DNA of 64,000 bases. It comes from Enterobacter asburiae. Its GTDB lineage: Bacteria > Pseudomonadota > Gammaproteobacteria > Enterobacterales > Enterobacteriaceae. Every line of letters begins with the position of its first letter. Position 1 is the first letter of the stretch. The notes below the pieces were generated by a model, which searched no databases, was not told where the DNA came from, and saw only the letters and a program-made list of their open reading frames with translations. A program made the translations under genes and the position numbers. Of this stretch, positions 8,269 through 16,475 are shown piece by piece. The DNA is taken from positions 248,001-312,000 of the forward strand of contig NZ_CP102247.1 in NCBI RefSeq assembly GCF_024599655.1, in the 5' to 3' direction.

Positions 8269-9399
8269 ATGATTCCATTTAACGCACCACCCGTTGTCGG
8301 AACTGAACTCGACTATATGCAGTCTGCCATGGGCAGCGGCAAACTCTGTGGTGACGGCGGTTTTACCCGTCGCTGTCAGCAGTGGATGGAACAGCGTTTT
8401 CGCAGCGCCAAAGTGCTGCTGACCCCGTCCTGTACAGCATCGCTGGAAATGGCGGCGCTGTTGCTGGATATCCAGCCCGGTGATGAAGTGATTATGCCGA
8501 GCTATACCTTCGTTTCCACCGCGAACGCCTTTGTCCTGCGCGGAGCGAAAATCGTCTTTGTGGATATCCGCCCGGATACCATGAACATTGATGAGACGCT
8601 GATTGAAGCGGCGATCACTGACAAAACGCGCGCGATCGTGCCGGTTCACTACGCGGGCGTGGCCTGTGAAATGGACACCATCATGGCCATCGCCAAAAAA
8701 CATAATCTGTTCGTGGTGGAAGATGCCGCGCAGGGCGTGATGTCCACCTACAAGGGACGTGCGCTGGGCACTATCGGCCACATTGGCTGCTTTAGCTTCC
8801 ACGAAACCAAAAACTACACGGCGGGTGGAGAAGGTGGGGCGACGCTGATTAACGACCGGGCCCTCGTGGAGCGGGCGGAAGTGATCCGCGAAAAAGGCAC
8901 CAACCGCAGCCAGTTCTTCCGGGGGCAGGTAGACAAATACACCTGGCGCGATATCGGCTCCAGCTATCTGATGGCGGATCTGCAGGCGGCGTACCTGTGG
9001 GCTCAGCTGGAAGCGGCGGAACGTATCAACCTTCAGCGTCTTTCCCTATGGCAAACGTATTACGATGCGCTTGAGCCTCTGGCCAAAGCCGGGCGTATTG
9101 AACTGCCGACCATCCCGGCAGATTGTGTCCACAATGCGCATATGTTCTACATCAAGCTGCGCGATAACGACGACCGCAGCGAGCTCATCGCCTGGCTGAA
9201 AGAGGCCGAGATTATGGCGGTGTTCCACTATATCCCGCTGCACTCCAGCCCGGCCGGAGAAGCGTTTGGCACGTTCGCGGGTGAAGATCGTTACACCACG
9301 AAAGAAAGTGAGCGTTTGCTTCGCCTGCCACTGTTCTACAACCTCGCGCCTGTTAACCAGCGTACGGTGATTAATACCCTTCTGAGTTATTTCGGCTGA
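8269..9399 (+). CDS. wecE: WecE, dTDP-4-amino-4,6-dideoxygalactose transaminase
   Basis: PLP-dependent sugar aminotransferase (DegT/DnrJ/EryC1 family) forming the 4-amino sugar acetylated by WecD. It is 376 aa from the ATG at 8269, as in E. coli. It shows PSYTFVSTANAF, VEDAAQGVMSTYKGR and the PLP-lysine region SFHETKNYTAGGEGG. The start lies 4 bases after wecD; an upstream in-frame extension reaches into wecD and is not needed. The stop is 1 base from the wzxE start. Confidence 0.97.
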   Translation: MIPFNAPPVVGTELDYMQSAMGSGKLCGDGGFTRRCQQWMEQRFRSAKVLLTPSCTASLEMAALLLDIQPGDEVIMPSYTFVSTANAFVLRGAKIVFVDIRPDTMNIDETLIEAAITDKTRAIVPVHYAGVACEMDTIMAIAKKHNLFVVEDAAQGVMSTYKGRALGTIGHIGCFSFHETKNYTAGGEGGATLINDRALVERAEVIREKGTNRSQFFRGQVDKYTWRDIGSSYLMADLQAAYLWAQLEAAERINLQRLSLWQTYYDALEPLAKAGRIELPTIPADCVHNAHMFYIKLRDNDDRSELIAWLKEAEIMAVFHYIPLHSSPAGEAFGTFAGEDRYTTKESERLLRLPLFYNLAPVNQRTVINTLLSYFG

Positions 9400-9400
9400 T

Positions 9401-10651
9401 ATGTCTCTGGCAAAAGCATCGGTGTGGACCGCCGCGTCCACGCTTGTAAAAATTGGCGCCGGGCTGCTGGTCGTCAAGCTGCTGGCCGTCTCATTTGGCC
9501 CCTCTGGCGTGGGGCTGGCGGGTAATTTCCGCCAGCTTGTCACCGTCCTTGGGGTGCTGGCCGGTGCCGGTATCTTCAACGGCGTGACCAAATACGTTGC
9601 GCAGTATCACGATGATGCGGCTCAACTGCGCAGAGTGGTGGGCACCTCTTCGGCGATGGTCACGGGTTTTTCGACCCTGATGGCGATGATATTTCTGCTG
9701 GCGGCGGCGCCCATCAGCCAGGGGTTGTTCGGGCACACCCATTACCAGGGGCTGGTGCGTCTGGTCGCGTTGGTTCAGATGGGCATTGCCTGGGCTAACC
9801 TGCTGCTGGCGCTGATGAAAGGGTTTCGTGATGCTGCCGGGAACGCGCTTGCCTTAATCCTGGGCAGCGTCATCGGCGTGATTGCCTATTACTTCTGCTT
9901 TCGCCTGGGCGGTTATGAAGGCGCACTGCTTGGGCTGGCGCTGGTCCCGGCGCTGGTTGTTGTGCCTGCGGCATTTATGCTGATGCGTCGGGGCGTCATC
10001 CCGCTGAGCTACCTGAAACCGCAATGGGACACGATGATTGCCAGCCAGCTGGGTAAATTTACCCTGATGGCGCTCATCACCTCCGTCACGCTGCCGGTGG
10101 CCTACGTGATGATGCGAAACCTGCTGGCGGCGCATTATAGCTGGGATGAAGTGGGGATCTGGCAGGGCGTAAGCAGTATTTCCGACGCCTATCTCCAGTT
10201 TATTACGGCTTCCTTTAGCGTTTACCTGCTGCCAACCTTATCGCGTCTGACGTCCAGACAGGATATTACCCGTGAGATTTTCCGTTCGCTGCGCTTTGTG
10301 TTGCCGGCCGTTGCGGCGGCAAGCTTTACCGTCTGGTTACTGCGCGATGTTGCCATCTGGCTGCTTTTCTCAGCGAAGTTCACCGCCATGCGCGATCTCT
10401 TTGCCTGGCAGCTGGTGGGTGATGTGCTGAAAGTGGGTGCTTACGTTTTCGGCTATCTGGTGATTGCAAAAGCGTCCCTGCGGCTGTATATCCTGGCGGA
10501 AATTAGCCAGTTTGCGTTACTGACAGCATTTTCACACTGGCTGATACCCGCGCACGGTGCGCTGGGGGCGGCTCAGGCCTACATGGCAACCTATATCGTT
10601 TATTTCGCCGCCTGTTGCGGCGTATTTTTATTGTGGCGTAAACGCGCATGA
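9401..10651 (+). CDS. wzxE: WzxE, lipid III flippase
   Basis: Polytopic inner-membrane translocase moving the completed ECA repeat unit on undecaprenyl pyrophosphate to the periplasmic face. It is 416 aa, the E. coli length, with about twelve hydrophobic helices and the N-terminal pattern of the polysaccharide-exporter/MOP family (SLAKASVWTAASTLVKIGAG). Its stop overlaps the wecF start (ATGA). Confidence 0.96.
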   Translation: MSLAKASVWTAASTLVKIGAGLLVVKLLAVSFGPSGVGLAGNFRQLVTVLGVLAGAGIFNGVTKYVAQYHDDAAQLRRVVGTSSAMVTGFSTLMAMIFLLAAAPISQGLFGHTHYQGLVRLVALVQMGIAWANLLLALMKGFRDAAGNALALILGSVIGVIAYYFCFRLGGYEGALLGLALVPALVVVPAAFMLMRRGVIPLSYLKPQWDTMIASQLGKFTLMALITSVTLPVAYVMMRNLLAAHYSWDEVGIWQGVSSISDAYLQFITASFSVYLLPTLSRLTSRQDITREIFRSLRFVLPAVAAASFTVWLLRDVAIWLLFSAKFTAMRDLFAWQLVGDVLKVGAYVFGYLVIAKASLRLYILAEISQFALLTAFSHWLIPAHGALGAAQAYMATYIVYFAACCGVFLLWRKRA

Positions 10652-11727
10652 CTGCACTGATTCACATCCTGGGATCGGATATCCCACACCATAACCAGAC
10701 CGTTTTGCGGTTCTTCAACGACCAGCTGGCATCGGGTAATCCCGATGCGCGTGAGTTTATGGTTGCAGGTCAGGATAAGGGCCTGAGCGCAGCATTTCCG
10801 GCGCTGACTGTTCGCTTCTGGCCGGATAAGGCCGCGCTGGCGAAGGCGGTCGTTGCCAAAGCCAAAGCGGATCGTAGGCAACGTTTCTTTTTCCACGGGC
10901 AGTTCAATACCGGCCTGTGGCTGGCACTGCTCAGCGGGGGCATTAAACCCTCCCAGTGCAGCTGGCATATCTGGGGAGCCGATCTCTACGAAGTCTCCCG
11001 CGGCTGGAAATTCCGTCTTTTCTATCCGCTGCGCCGCATGGCGCAGGGGCGTGTAGGGTGTGTGTTTGCCACCCGTGGCGATCTCAACTATTTTGCTAAA
11101 CAGCACCCGAACGTGCGCGGAGAATTACTCTATTTCCCAACCCGCATGGATCCTGCGCTGAACGCCATGGCGAATGACACGGTGCGTGAAGGCAAGCTAA
11201 CTATCCTGGTGGGGAATTCCGGCGATCGCAGTAACGAACACGTCGCGGCGCTCAGGGCGGTGCATCAGCAGTTTGGCGACACGGTGAACGTGGTGGTGCC
11301 GATGGGCTATCCCGCCAACAACGACGCTTATATTAATGAGGTTCGCCAGCAGGGACTTGCGCTGTTTAGTGCAGAAAATCTGTACATCCTCAGCGATAAG
11401 CTGGAATTTGATGAGTATCTTGCGCTGCTGAGAAAATGCGATCTTGGCTATTTCATCTTTGCCCGACAGCAGGGAGTCGGCACGCTGTGCCTGCTGATTC
11501 AGGCGGGTGTACCGTGCGTGCTCAACCGCGACAACCCGTTCTGGCAGGACATGGCCGAGCAGCATATTCCGGTGCTGTTTACCTCTGACACGCTGAATGT
11601 CGAGGTGGTACGGGAAGCCCAACGCCAGCTCACGCTGGTGGATAAAAATAGCATCGATTTTTTCAGCCCGAATTATCTCACGCCGTGGCACCGCGCGCTG
11701 CGTATCGCTTCAGGAGACAAAGCATGA
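10648..11727 (+). CDS. wecF: WecF, Fuc4NAc transferase
   Basis: Glycosyltransferase adding Fuc4NAc to lipid II to complete the trisaccharide lipid III. It is 359 aa, as in E. coli (family GT56). It is soluble or membrane-associated, with no clear transmembrane helix. It shows HIWGADLYEVSRG near the N-terminal domain and a donor-binding region around GVGTLCLLIQAGVPCVL. It has 4-base overlaps with both wzxE and wzyE. Confidence 0.96.
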   Translation: MTALIHILGSDIPHHNQTVLRFFNDQLASGNPDAREFMVAGQDKGLSAAFPALTVRFWPDKAALAKAVVAKAKADRRQRFFFHGQFNTGLWLALLSGGIKPSQCSWHIWGADLYEVSRGWKFRLFYPLRRMAQGRVGCVFATRGDLNYFAKQHPNVRGELLYFPTRMDPALNAMANDTVREGKLTILVGNSGDRSNEHVAALRAVHQQFGDTVNVVVPMGYPANNDAYINEVRQQGLALFSAENLYILSDKLEFDEYLALLRKCDLGYFIFARQQGVGTLCLLIQAGVPCVLNRDNPFWQDMAEQHIPVLFTSDTLNVEVVREAQRQLTLVDKNSIDFFSPNYLTPWHRALRIASGDKA

Positions 11728-13076
11728 GTCAGTTGCAATTCAGCGGCTTACTGGTTGTCTGGCTTCTGAGCACCCTGTTTATCGCCACGCTTACCTGGTT
11801 TGAGTTCCGCCGGGTGCGCTTCAACTTTAACGTGTTCTTCTCGTTACTGTTTCTGCTGACTTTCTTTTTCGGCTTCCCGCTCACCAGCATTCTGGTCTTC
11901 CGTTTTGACGTGAGCGTCGCGCCGCCGGAAATCCTGCTCCAGGCGCTCCTGGCGGCGACCTGCTTCTATGCGGTCTACTACGTCACCTATAAAACGCGTC
12001 TGCGTTCAGCGCAGGCTACAGCCCCGCGTCGGGCGCTGTTTACCATGAATCGGGTGGAGACCCACCTGACGTGGGTGATGCTGATGACCATCGCCCTGGT
12101 CAGCGTCGGTATCTTCTTCATGCATAACGGCTTCCTGCTGTTTAAGCTCCACTCCTACAGCCAGATTTTTTCGGCAGAAGTCTCGGGCGTGGCGCTTAAG
12201 CGTTTCTTCTACTTCTTCATTCCGGCGATGCTGGTGATCTTTTTCCTGCGTCAGGACAGCAAAGCGTGGCTGTTCTTCCTGGTCAGCACCGTCGCGTTTG
12301 GCATCCTGACCTATATGATTGTGGGCGGTACGCGCGCGAACATTATTATCGCCTTCGCTATCTTCCTGTTTATCGGCATCATCCGCGGCTGGATCTCGCT
12401 GTGGATGCTGGTTGCGGCAGGGGTGTTTGGCATTGTGGGCATGTTCTGGCTGGCGCTGAAGCGCTACGGGATGAACGTGGCGGGGGATGAGGCGTTTTAC
12501 ACGTTTCTCTACCTGACGCGCGATACCTTCTCGCCGTGGGAAAACCTGGCATTACTGCTGCAAAACTACGACAAGATTGATTTCCAGGGGCTGGCACCGA
12601 TTGTTCGCGACTTCTACGTCTTCATCCCTTCCTGGCTATGGCCGGACCGGCCTGGCGTGGTGCTTAACACGGCAAATTACTTTACCTGGGAAGTGCTGAA
12701 CAACCATTCCGGTCTGGCAATCTCGCCAACGCTGATTGGTTCCCTGGTGGTGATGGGAGGGGCGTGGTTCATTCTCCCCGGGGCGGTTGCCGTGGGGCTG
12801 ATTATCAAGTGGTTCGACTGGCTTTACGTGCGTGGCAACGAAGAGACCAACCGCTATAAAGCCGCCATTTTGCACAGTTTCTGCTTTGGTGCCATTTTCA
12901 ATATGATCGTTCTGGCGCGCGAAGGGCTGGACTCGTTCGTGTCGCGCGTGGTGTTTTTCATGGTCGTGTTCGGCCTCTGCCTGTTGCTGGCCAAACTGCT
13001 GTACTGGCTGTTTGACAGCGCCGGGCTTGTGCACAAGCGCGAGCGGCAGGGCAGCACAACGCTGTCGCAAGTCTGA
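11724..13076 (+). CDS. wzyE: WzyE, ECA polymerase
   Basis: Polytopic membrane protein that polymerises ECA repeat units in the periplasm. The ATG at 11724, overlapping the wecF stop, gives 450 aa as in E. coli; an upstream ATG at 11685 lies inside wecF and would add 13 residues. About eleven transmembrane segments are visible, with a large loop around YGMNVAGDEAFYTFLYLTRD. The extreme C-terminus (ERQGSTTLSQV) differs from E. coli, the only diverged part. Confidence 0.96.
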   Translation: MSQLQFSGLLVVWLLSTLFIATLTWFEFRRVRFNFNVFFSLLFLLTFFFGFPLTSILVFRFDVSVAPPEILLQALLAATCFYAVYYVTYKTRLRSAQATAPRRALFTMNRVETHLTWVMLMTIALVSVGIFFMHNGFLLFKLHSYSQIFSAEVSGVALKRFFYFFIPAMLVIFFLRQDSKAWLFFLVSTVAFGILTYMIVGGTRANIIIAFAIFLFIGIIRGWISLWMLVAAGVFGIVGMFWLALKRYGMNVAGDEAFYTFLYLTRDTFSPWENLALLLQNYDKIDFQGLAPIVRDFYVFIPSWLWPDRPGVVLNTANYFTWEVLNNHSGLAISPTLIGSLVVMGGAWFILPGAVAVGLIIKWFDWLYVRGNEETNRYKAAILHSFCFGAIFNMIVLAREGLDSFVSRVVFFMVVFGLCLLLAKLLYWLFDSAGLVHKRERQGSTTLSQV

Positions 13077-13088
13077 GTAAGGATAGTA

Positions 13089-13829
13089 ATGACTGATAAA
13101 ATTTCTGCGCCGCGCTATGCGCTACGTGGCCTGCAGCTTATTGGCTGGCGCGACATGCAGCACGCGCTGGACTTTCTGTTCGCCGACGGCCAGATGAAAT
13201 CCGGTACGCTGGTGGCCATCAACGCGGAAAAAATGCTGGCGGTTGAGGATAATGCGGAAGTCAAAAGCCTGATTGAAGCGGCTGAATTTAAATACGCGGA
13301 CGGGATCAGCGTGGTCCGCTCTATCCGTAAAAAGTATCCTGATGCTAATGTTTCCCGCGTGGCGGGGGCCGATCTCTGGGAGCAGCTTATGGCCCGCGCA
13401 GGTGCGCAGGGCACGCCCGTGTTCCTGATTGGCGGTAAGCCGGAAATATTGGCCCAGACGGAGGAGAAACTGCGTCGCCAATGGAATGTTAATATCGTCG
13501 GCAGCCAGGATGGTTACTTCAAACCGGAAGATCGGCAGGCTCTGTTTGAGCGCGTTCGTGACAGCGGGGCGAAAATTGTCACCGTGGCGATGGGATCCCC
13601 GCGCCAGGAGATCCTGATGCGTGACTGCCGGCTGGTCTGTCCGGATGCCCTCTACATGGGTGTCGGCGGCACGTACGACGTCTTTACCGGCCACGTTAAG
13701 CGTGCGCCCAAGGTCTGGCAAAATCTGGGGCTGGAGTGGCTGTACCGCCTGCTATCGCAACCGACGCGCATTAAACGACAGATCCGTCTGCTTCGCTACC
13801 TCGCCTGGCATTACACCGGGAAAATGTAA
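13089..13829 (+). CDS. wecG: WecG, UDP-ManNAcA transferase
   Basis: Glycosyltransferase (WecG/TagA/CpsF family, GT26) that transfers ManNAcA to lipid I to give lipid II. It is 246 aa, as in E. coli. Family signatures are YADGISVVRSIRKK, FLIGGKPEIL, VAMGSPRQEI and YMGVGGTYDVFTG. An AAGGATAG ribosome-binding site sits at 13079-13086. It is the last gene of the ECA operon. Confidence 0.97.
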   Translation: MTDKISAPRYALRGLQLIGWRDMQHALDFLFADGQMKSGTLVAINAEKMLAVEDNAEVKSLIEAAEFKYADGISVVRSIRKKYPDANVSRVAGADLWEQLMARAGAQGTPVFLIGGKPEILAQTEEKLRRQWNVNIVGSQDGYFKPEDRQALFERVRDSGAKIVTVAMGSPRQEILMRDCRLVCPDALYMGVGGTYDVFTGHVKRAPKVWQNLGLEWLYRLLSQPTRIKRQIRLLRYLAWHYTGKM

Positions 13830-13835
13830 TCAAAA

Positions 13836-13863
13836 TGTAGCGCGATATGCTATTCGCGCTGCA
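13836..13863 (+). other. Hairpin at the end of the ECA operon
   Basis: The arms TGTAGCGCGA (13836-13845) and TCGCGCTGCA (13854-13863) pair over ten positions with one G-T wobble. There is no T tract, so it is not a clear intrinsic terminator. It could mark the 3' end of the wec transcript after trimming. The remaining 160 bases before thrP show a second short hairpin (CCCGG...CCGGG at about 13985-14001) and no open frame. Confidence 0.45.
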
Positions 13864-14026
13864 ACTCGCCTGCAAAACTGCTGATAATCTGTGCAATGCA
13901 TTCATTTTTTTAATGCATCGTTTGCCATTTGGCAGATTTTAGGAAACCATTCGCTCCGTATTTTAGTCCCCCTAAAAAACAATACCCGGTATTAAGCCGG
14001 GAAACAGCAAACACAATCGAGGATCT

Positions 14027-15412
14027 ATGGCAGAGAAACAACCGGAGCTACAGCGTGGGCTGGAAGCTCGTCATATTGAACTGATAGCGCTGGGCGGCAC
14101 TATCGGCGTGGGCCTGTTTATGGGCTCCGCAAGTACGCTCAAATGGGCAGGCCCTTCCGTATTACTGGCGTATATTATCGCCGGGCTGTTTGTTTTCTTC
14201 ATTATGCGTTCCATGGGCGAAATGCTCTTCCTGGAGCCGGTAACCGGCTCCTTCGCCGTTTACGCGCATCGTTATATGAGCCCGTTCTTCGGCTACCTGA
14301 CGGCCTGGTCATACTGGTTTATGTGGATGGCGGTGGGCATCTCAGAGATCACCGCGATAGGGGTCTACGTCCAGTTCTGGTTCCCGGACATGGTCCAGTG
14401 GATACCCGCGCTCATTGCCGTGGGGCTGGTGGCGCTGGCAAACCTGGCCGCCGTGCGCCTTTACGGTGAAATTGAGTTCTGGTTCGCAATGATCAAAGTC
14501 ACCACGATTATCGTGATGATTGTCGTCGGCCTGGGTGTAATTTTCTTCGGCTTTGGCAACGGTGGACACGCTATCGGCTTCGGCAACCTGACCGAAAACG
14601 GCGGCTTCTTCGCCGGCGGCTGGAAGGGTTTCCTGACGGCGCTGTGTATCGTTGTGGCCTCGTATCAGGGCGTGGAGCTGATCGGTATTACCGCCGGTGA
14701 AGCGAAAAACCCGCAGGTCACGCTGCGTAGCGCGGTAGGCAAAGTGCTGTGGCGTATCCTGATTTTCTATGTGGGTGCGATCTTCGTCATCGTGACCATC
14801 TTCCCGTGGAACGAAATTGGCACGACCGGTAGCCCGTTTGTATTAACCTTCGCCAAAATTGGTATCACGGCGGCGGCGGGTATCATCAACTTTGTGGTCC
14901 TGACGGCAGCGTTGTCAGGCTGTAACAGTGGGATGTACAGCTGCGGGCGTATGCTCTATGCGCTCTCGAAGAACAACCAGCTGCCTGCGGTGATGAGCAA
15001 AGTCTCACGTGCCGGGGTGCCGGTGGCGGGGGTGGCGGTCTCCATTGCGATCCTGCTGATTGGCTCTTGCCTGAATTACATCATTCCTAACCCGCAGCGC
15101 GTGTTCGTTTACGTCTACAGCGCCAGCGTACTGCCGGGCATGGTGCCGTGGTTTGTTATCCTCATCAGCCAGCTGCGTTTCCGTCATGCGCATAAAAAGG
15201 CGATTGAAAGCCATCCGTTCCGCTCAATTCTGTTCCCCTATGCGAACTATTTGACGATGGCGTTCCTGATTTGCGTATTAATCGGTATGTACTTTAATGA
15301 AGATACCCGCATGTCGCTGTTTGTCGGGATGATCTTCCTGGCGGCTGTAACGGCTGCATATAAGCTTTTTGGCCTGGGTCGCCGTGCCACTACGCAGAAA
15401 GTGGAGGAATAA
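14027..15412 (+). CDS. thrP: ThrP (YifK), threonine/serine:H+ symporter
   Basis: Amino-acid permease of the APC/AAT family with about twelve transmembrane helices; the E. coli orthologue YifK was renamed ThrP for proton-coupled threonine and serine uptake. It is 461 aa, as in E. coli. The N-terminus has the family motif RHIELIALGGTIGVGLFMGS, and GITAGEAKNP lies in the middle. The GAGGATCT ribosome-binding site ends 6 bases before the ATG. In E. coli the gene responds to Lrp and the sRNA GcvB; I could not locate those sites here with confidence. Confidence 0.96.
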   Translation: MAEKQPELQRGLEARHIELIALGGTIGVGLFMGSASTLKWAGPSVLLAYIIAGLFVFFIMRSMGEMLFLEPVTGSFAVYAHRYMSPFFGYLTAWSYWFMWMAVGISEITAIGVYVQFWFPDMVQWIPALIAVGLVALANLAAVRLYGEIEFWFAMIKVTTIIVMIVVGLGVIFFGFGNGGHAIGFGNLTENGGFFAGGWKGFLTALCIVVASYQGVELIGITAGEAKNPQVTLRSAVGKVLWRILIFYVGAIFVIVTIFPWNEIGTTGSPFVLTFAKIGITAAAGIINFVVLTAALSGCNSGMYSCGRMLYALSKNNQLPAVMSKVSRAGVPVAGVAVSIAILLIGSCLNYIIPNPQRVFVYVYSASVLPGMVPWFVILISQLRFRHAHKKAIESHPFRSILFPYANYLTMAFLICVLIGMYFNEDTRMSLFVGMIFLAAVTAAYKLFGLGRRATTQKVEE

Positions 15413-15417
15413 GCGGC

Positions 15418-15453
15418 AAAATGTGCAAACCATAACCAAACGCGCATTTTTTT
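15418..15453 (+). terminator. Terminator after thrP
   Basis: AAAATGTGC (15418-15426) pairs with GCGCATTTT (15442-15450) with one G-T wobble, followed by a T run to 15453. It begins 6 bases after the thrP stop. Confidence 0.75.
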
Positions 15454-15464
15454 CAAAAAAGCAC

Positions 15465-15493
15465 TAGACAGCGGGGACGGAGGTACGTAATAT
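15465..15493 (+). promoter_or_regulatory. Promoter of the argX-hisR-leuT-proM tRNA operon
   Basis: The -35 TAGACA (15465-15470) and -10 TAATAT (15488-15493) are separated by 17 bases. They are followed by the C-rich discriminator CCAGCCCCGC typical of stringently controlled stable-RNA promoters. The first tRNA begins 21 bases after the -10 element. Confidence 0.8.
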
Positions 15494-15514
15494 CCAGCCC
15501 CGCAACGGCGCTAA

Positions 15515-15591
<77 letters not shown>

Positions 15592-15657
15592 TTTACCCGG
15601 TGCTGGAGCTGCGGTGGTCTGAGAAGTAGTCAGTACCGCGTGAGTTAAGAATACAGT

Positions 15658-15734
15658 GGTGGCTATAGCTCAGTTGGTAGAGCCCTGGATTGTGATTCCA
15701 GTTGTCGTGGGTTCGAATCCCATTAGCCACCCCA
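15658..15734 (+). tRNA. hisR: tRNA-His (anticodon GTG)
   Basis: 77 nt including the extra 5' G (G-1, position 15658) that pairs with C73, with encoded CCA. Anticodon GTG at 15692-15694, stem CTGGA/TCCAG. Confidence 0.97.
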
Positions 15735-15756
15735 TTATTTGAAAGAGTTGTGAATT

Positions 15757-15842
15757 GCGAAGGTGGCGGAATTGGTAGACGCGCTAGCTTCAGGTGTTAG
15801 TGTCCTTTGGATGTGGGGGTTCGAGTCCCCCCCCTCGCACCA
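15757..15842 (+). tRNA. leuT: tRNA-Leu (anticodon CAG)
   Basis: Class II tRNA of 86 nt with a long variable arm (TGTCCTTTGGATG) and encoded CCA. Anticodon CAG at 15791-15793. The E. coli gene is, as I recall, 87 nt with TGTCCTTACGGACG in the variable arm, so the loop of the arm appears one base shorter here. Confidence 0.96.
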
Positions 15843-15888
15843 CGACTTTTTAAATGAATTGAACTAAAAATTCAAAAAAGCAGTACAT

Positions 15889-15965
15889 CGGCGAGTAGCG
15901 CAGCTTGGTAGCGCAACTGGTTTGGGACCAGTGGGTCGGAGGTTCGAATCCTCTCTCGCCGACCA
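15889..15965 (+). tRNA. proM: tRNA-Pro (anticodon TGG)
   Basis: 77 nt with encoded CCA. Anticodon TGG at 15923-15925, stem ACTGG/CCAGT. The acceptor arm CGGCGAG pairs with CTCGCCG. It reads CCA and related CCN codons and is last in the operon. Confidence 0.97.
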
Positions 15966-15971
15966 ATTTTG

Positions 15972-15995
15972 AACCCCGCTTCGGCGGGGTTTTTT
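15972..15995 (+). terminator. Terminator of the tRNA operon
   Basis: The perfect 8-bp stem AACCCCGC/GCGGGGTT with a TTCG tetraloop, followed by six T, starts 7 bases after proM. Confidence 0.92.
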
Positions 15996-16049
15996 GTTTT
16001 CTGTGGTTCTTCATCCCCGTCGTCATTCCCCAACAACGTTCTTTTTCAT

Positions 16050-16067
16050 TGTCGCAATCCAGCGACA
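16050..16067 (+). promoter_or_regulatory. GlrR (YfhA) binding site, distal
   Basis: An exact match to TGTC-N10-GACA (TGTC 16050-16053, GACA 16064-16067), the pattern described for the response regulator GlrR upstream of glmY/glmZ in Enterobacteriaceae. It lies about 206 bp upstream of the glmZ 5' end, a normal enhancer distance for a sigma54 activator. Confidence 0.75.
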
Positions 16068-16112
16068 TACAACTCATTGAAAGTTAGATAAAAAACCATT
16101 TATGGGTTTTGC

Positions 16113-16130
16113 TGTCTCCTCCTGGCGACA
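16113..16130 (+). promoter_or_regulatory. GlrR (YfhA) binding site, proximal
   Basis: A second exact TGTC-N10-GACA match (TGTC 16113-16116, GACA 16127-16130), 63 bp downstream of the first (six helical turns) and about 143 bp from the glmZ start. I saw no clear third copy and no convincing IHF site between the boxes and the promoter. Confidence 0.75.
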
Positions 16131-16237
16131 TATTCCCGCCTTTTCCCGATACGTTGTAGAGCTTAAGACGGCGCTTAACAGCATAATTTCCTTTTATCTT
16201 AAAATGTTGCGTCATGTAAAAGTTCTGCGTGTAAATC

Positions 16238-16260
16238 TGGCACGTTACGTGCAATAATAT
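16238..16260 (+). promoter_or_regulatory. Overlapping sigma54 and sigma70 promoters of glmZ
   Basis: TGGCAC at 16238-16243 and GTGCA at 16249-16253 match the sigma54 -24/-12 pattern, with GG and GC 12 bases apart, and predict a start at 16264-16265. A sigma70-like -10 TAATAT (16255-16260) serves the same start, with no strong -35. Overlapping promoters at glmZ are known in many Enterobacteriaceae; E. coli glmZ relies on sigma70. Confidence 0.75.
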
Positions 16261-16264
16261 GCGT

Positions 16265-16467
16265 GTAGATGCTCATTCCATCTCTTATGTTCGCCTTAGT
16301 GCCTCATAAACTCAGGAATGACGCAGAGCCATTTACGGTGCTTATCGTCCACTGACAGATGTCGCTTCGGCCTCATCAGACACCATGGACATAACGTTGA
16401 GTGAAGCACCAAATATGTTGTCTTACAGACCTGTTTTAACGCCTGCTTTTATAGCAGGCGTTTTTTT
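16265..16467 (+). ncRNA. glmZ: GlmZ small RNA
   Basis: Hfq-dependent sRNA that base-pairs with the glmS leader to raise glucosamine-6-phosphate synthase. It is processed by RNase E with the adaptor RapZ, and GlmY competes for RapZ. The 203-nt sequence is nearly identical to E. coli GlmZ (about 207 nt) in its 5' half (GTAGATGCTCATTCC) and in the conserved GACCTGTTTTAACGCCTGC block before the terminator. The intrinsic terminator is CGCCTGC (16440-16446)/GCAGGCG (16454-16460) plus seven T. In E. coli glmZ lies between aslA and hemY; here aslBA are missing and it lies directly downstream of proM. Confidence 0.93.
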
Positions 16468-16475
16468 ATGCCTTA

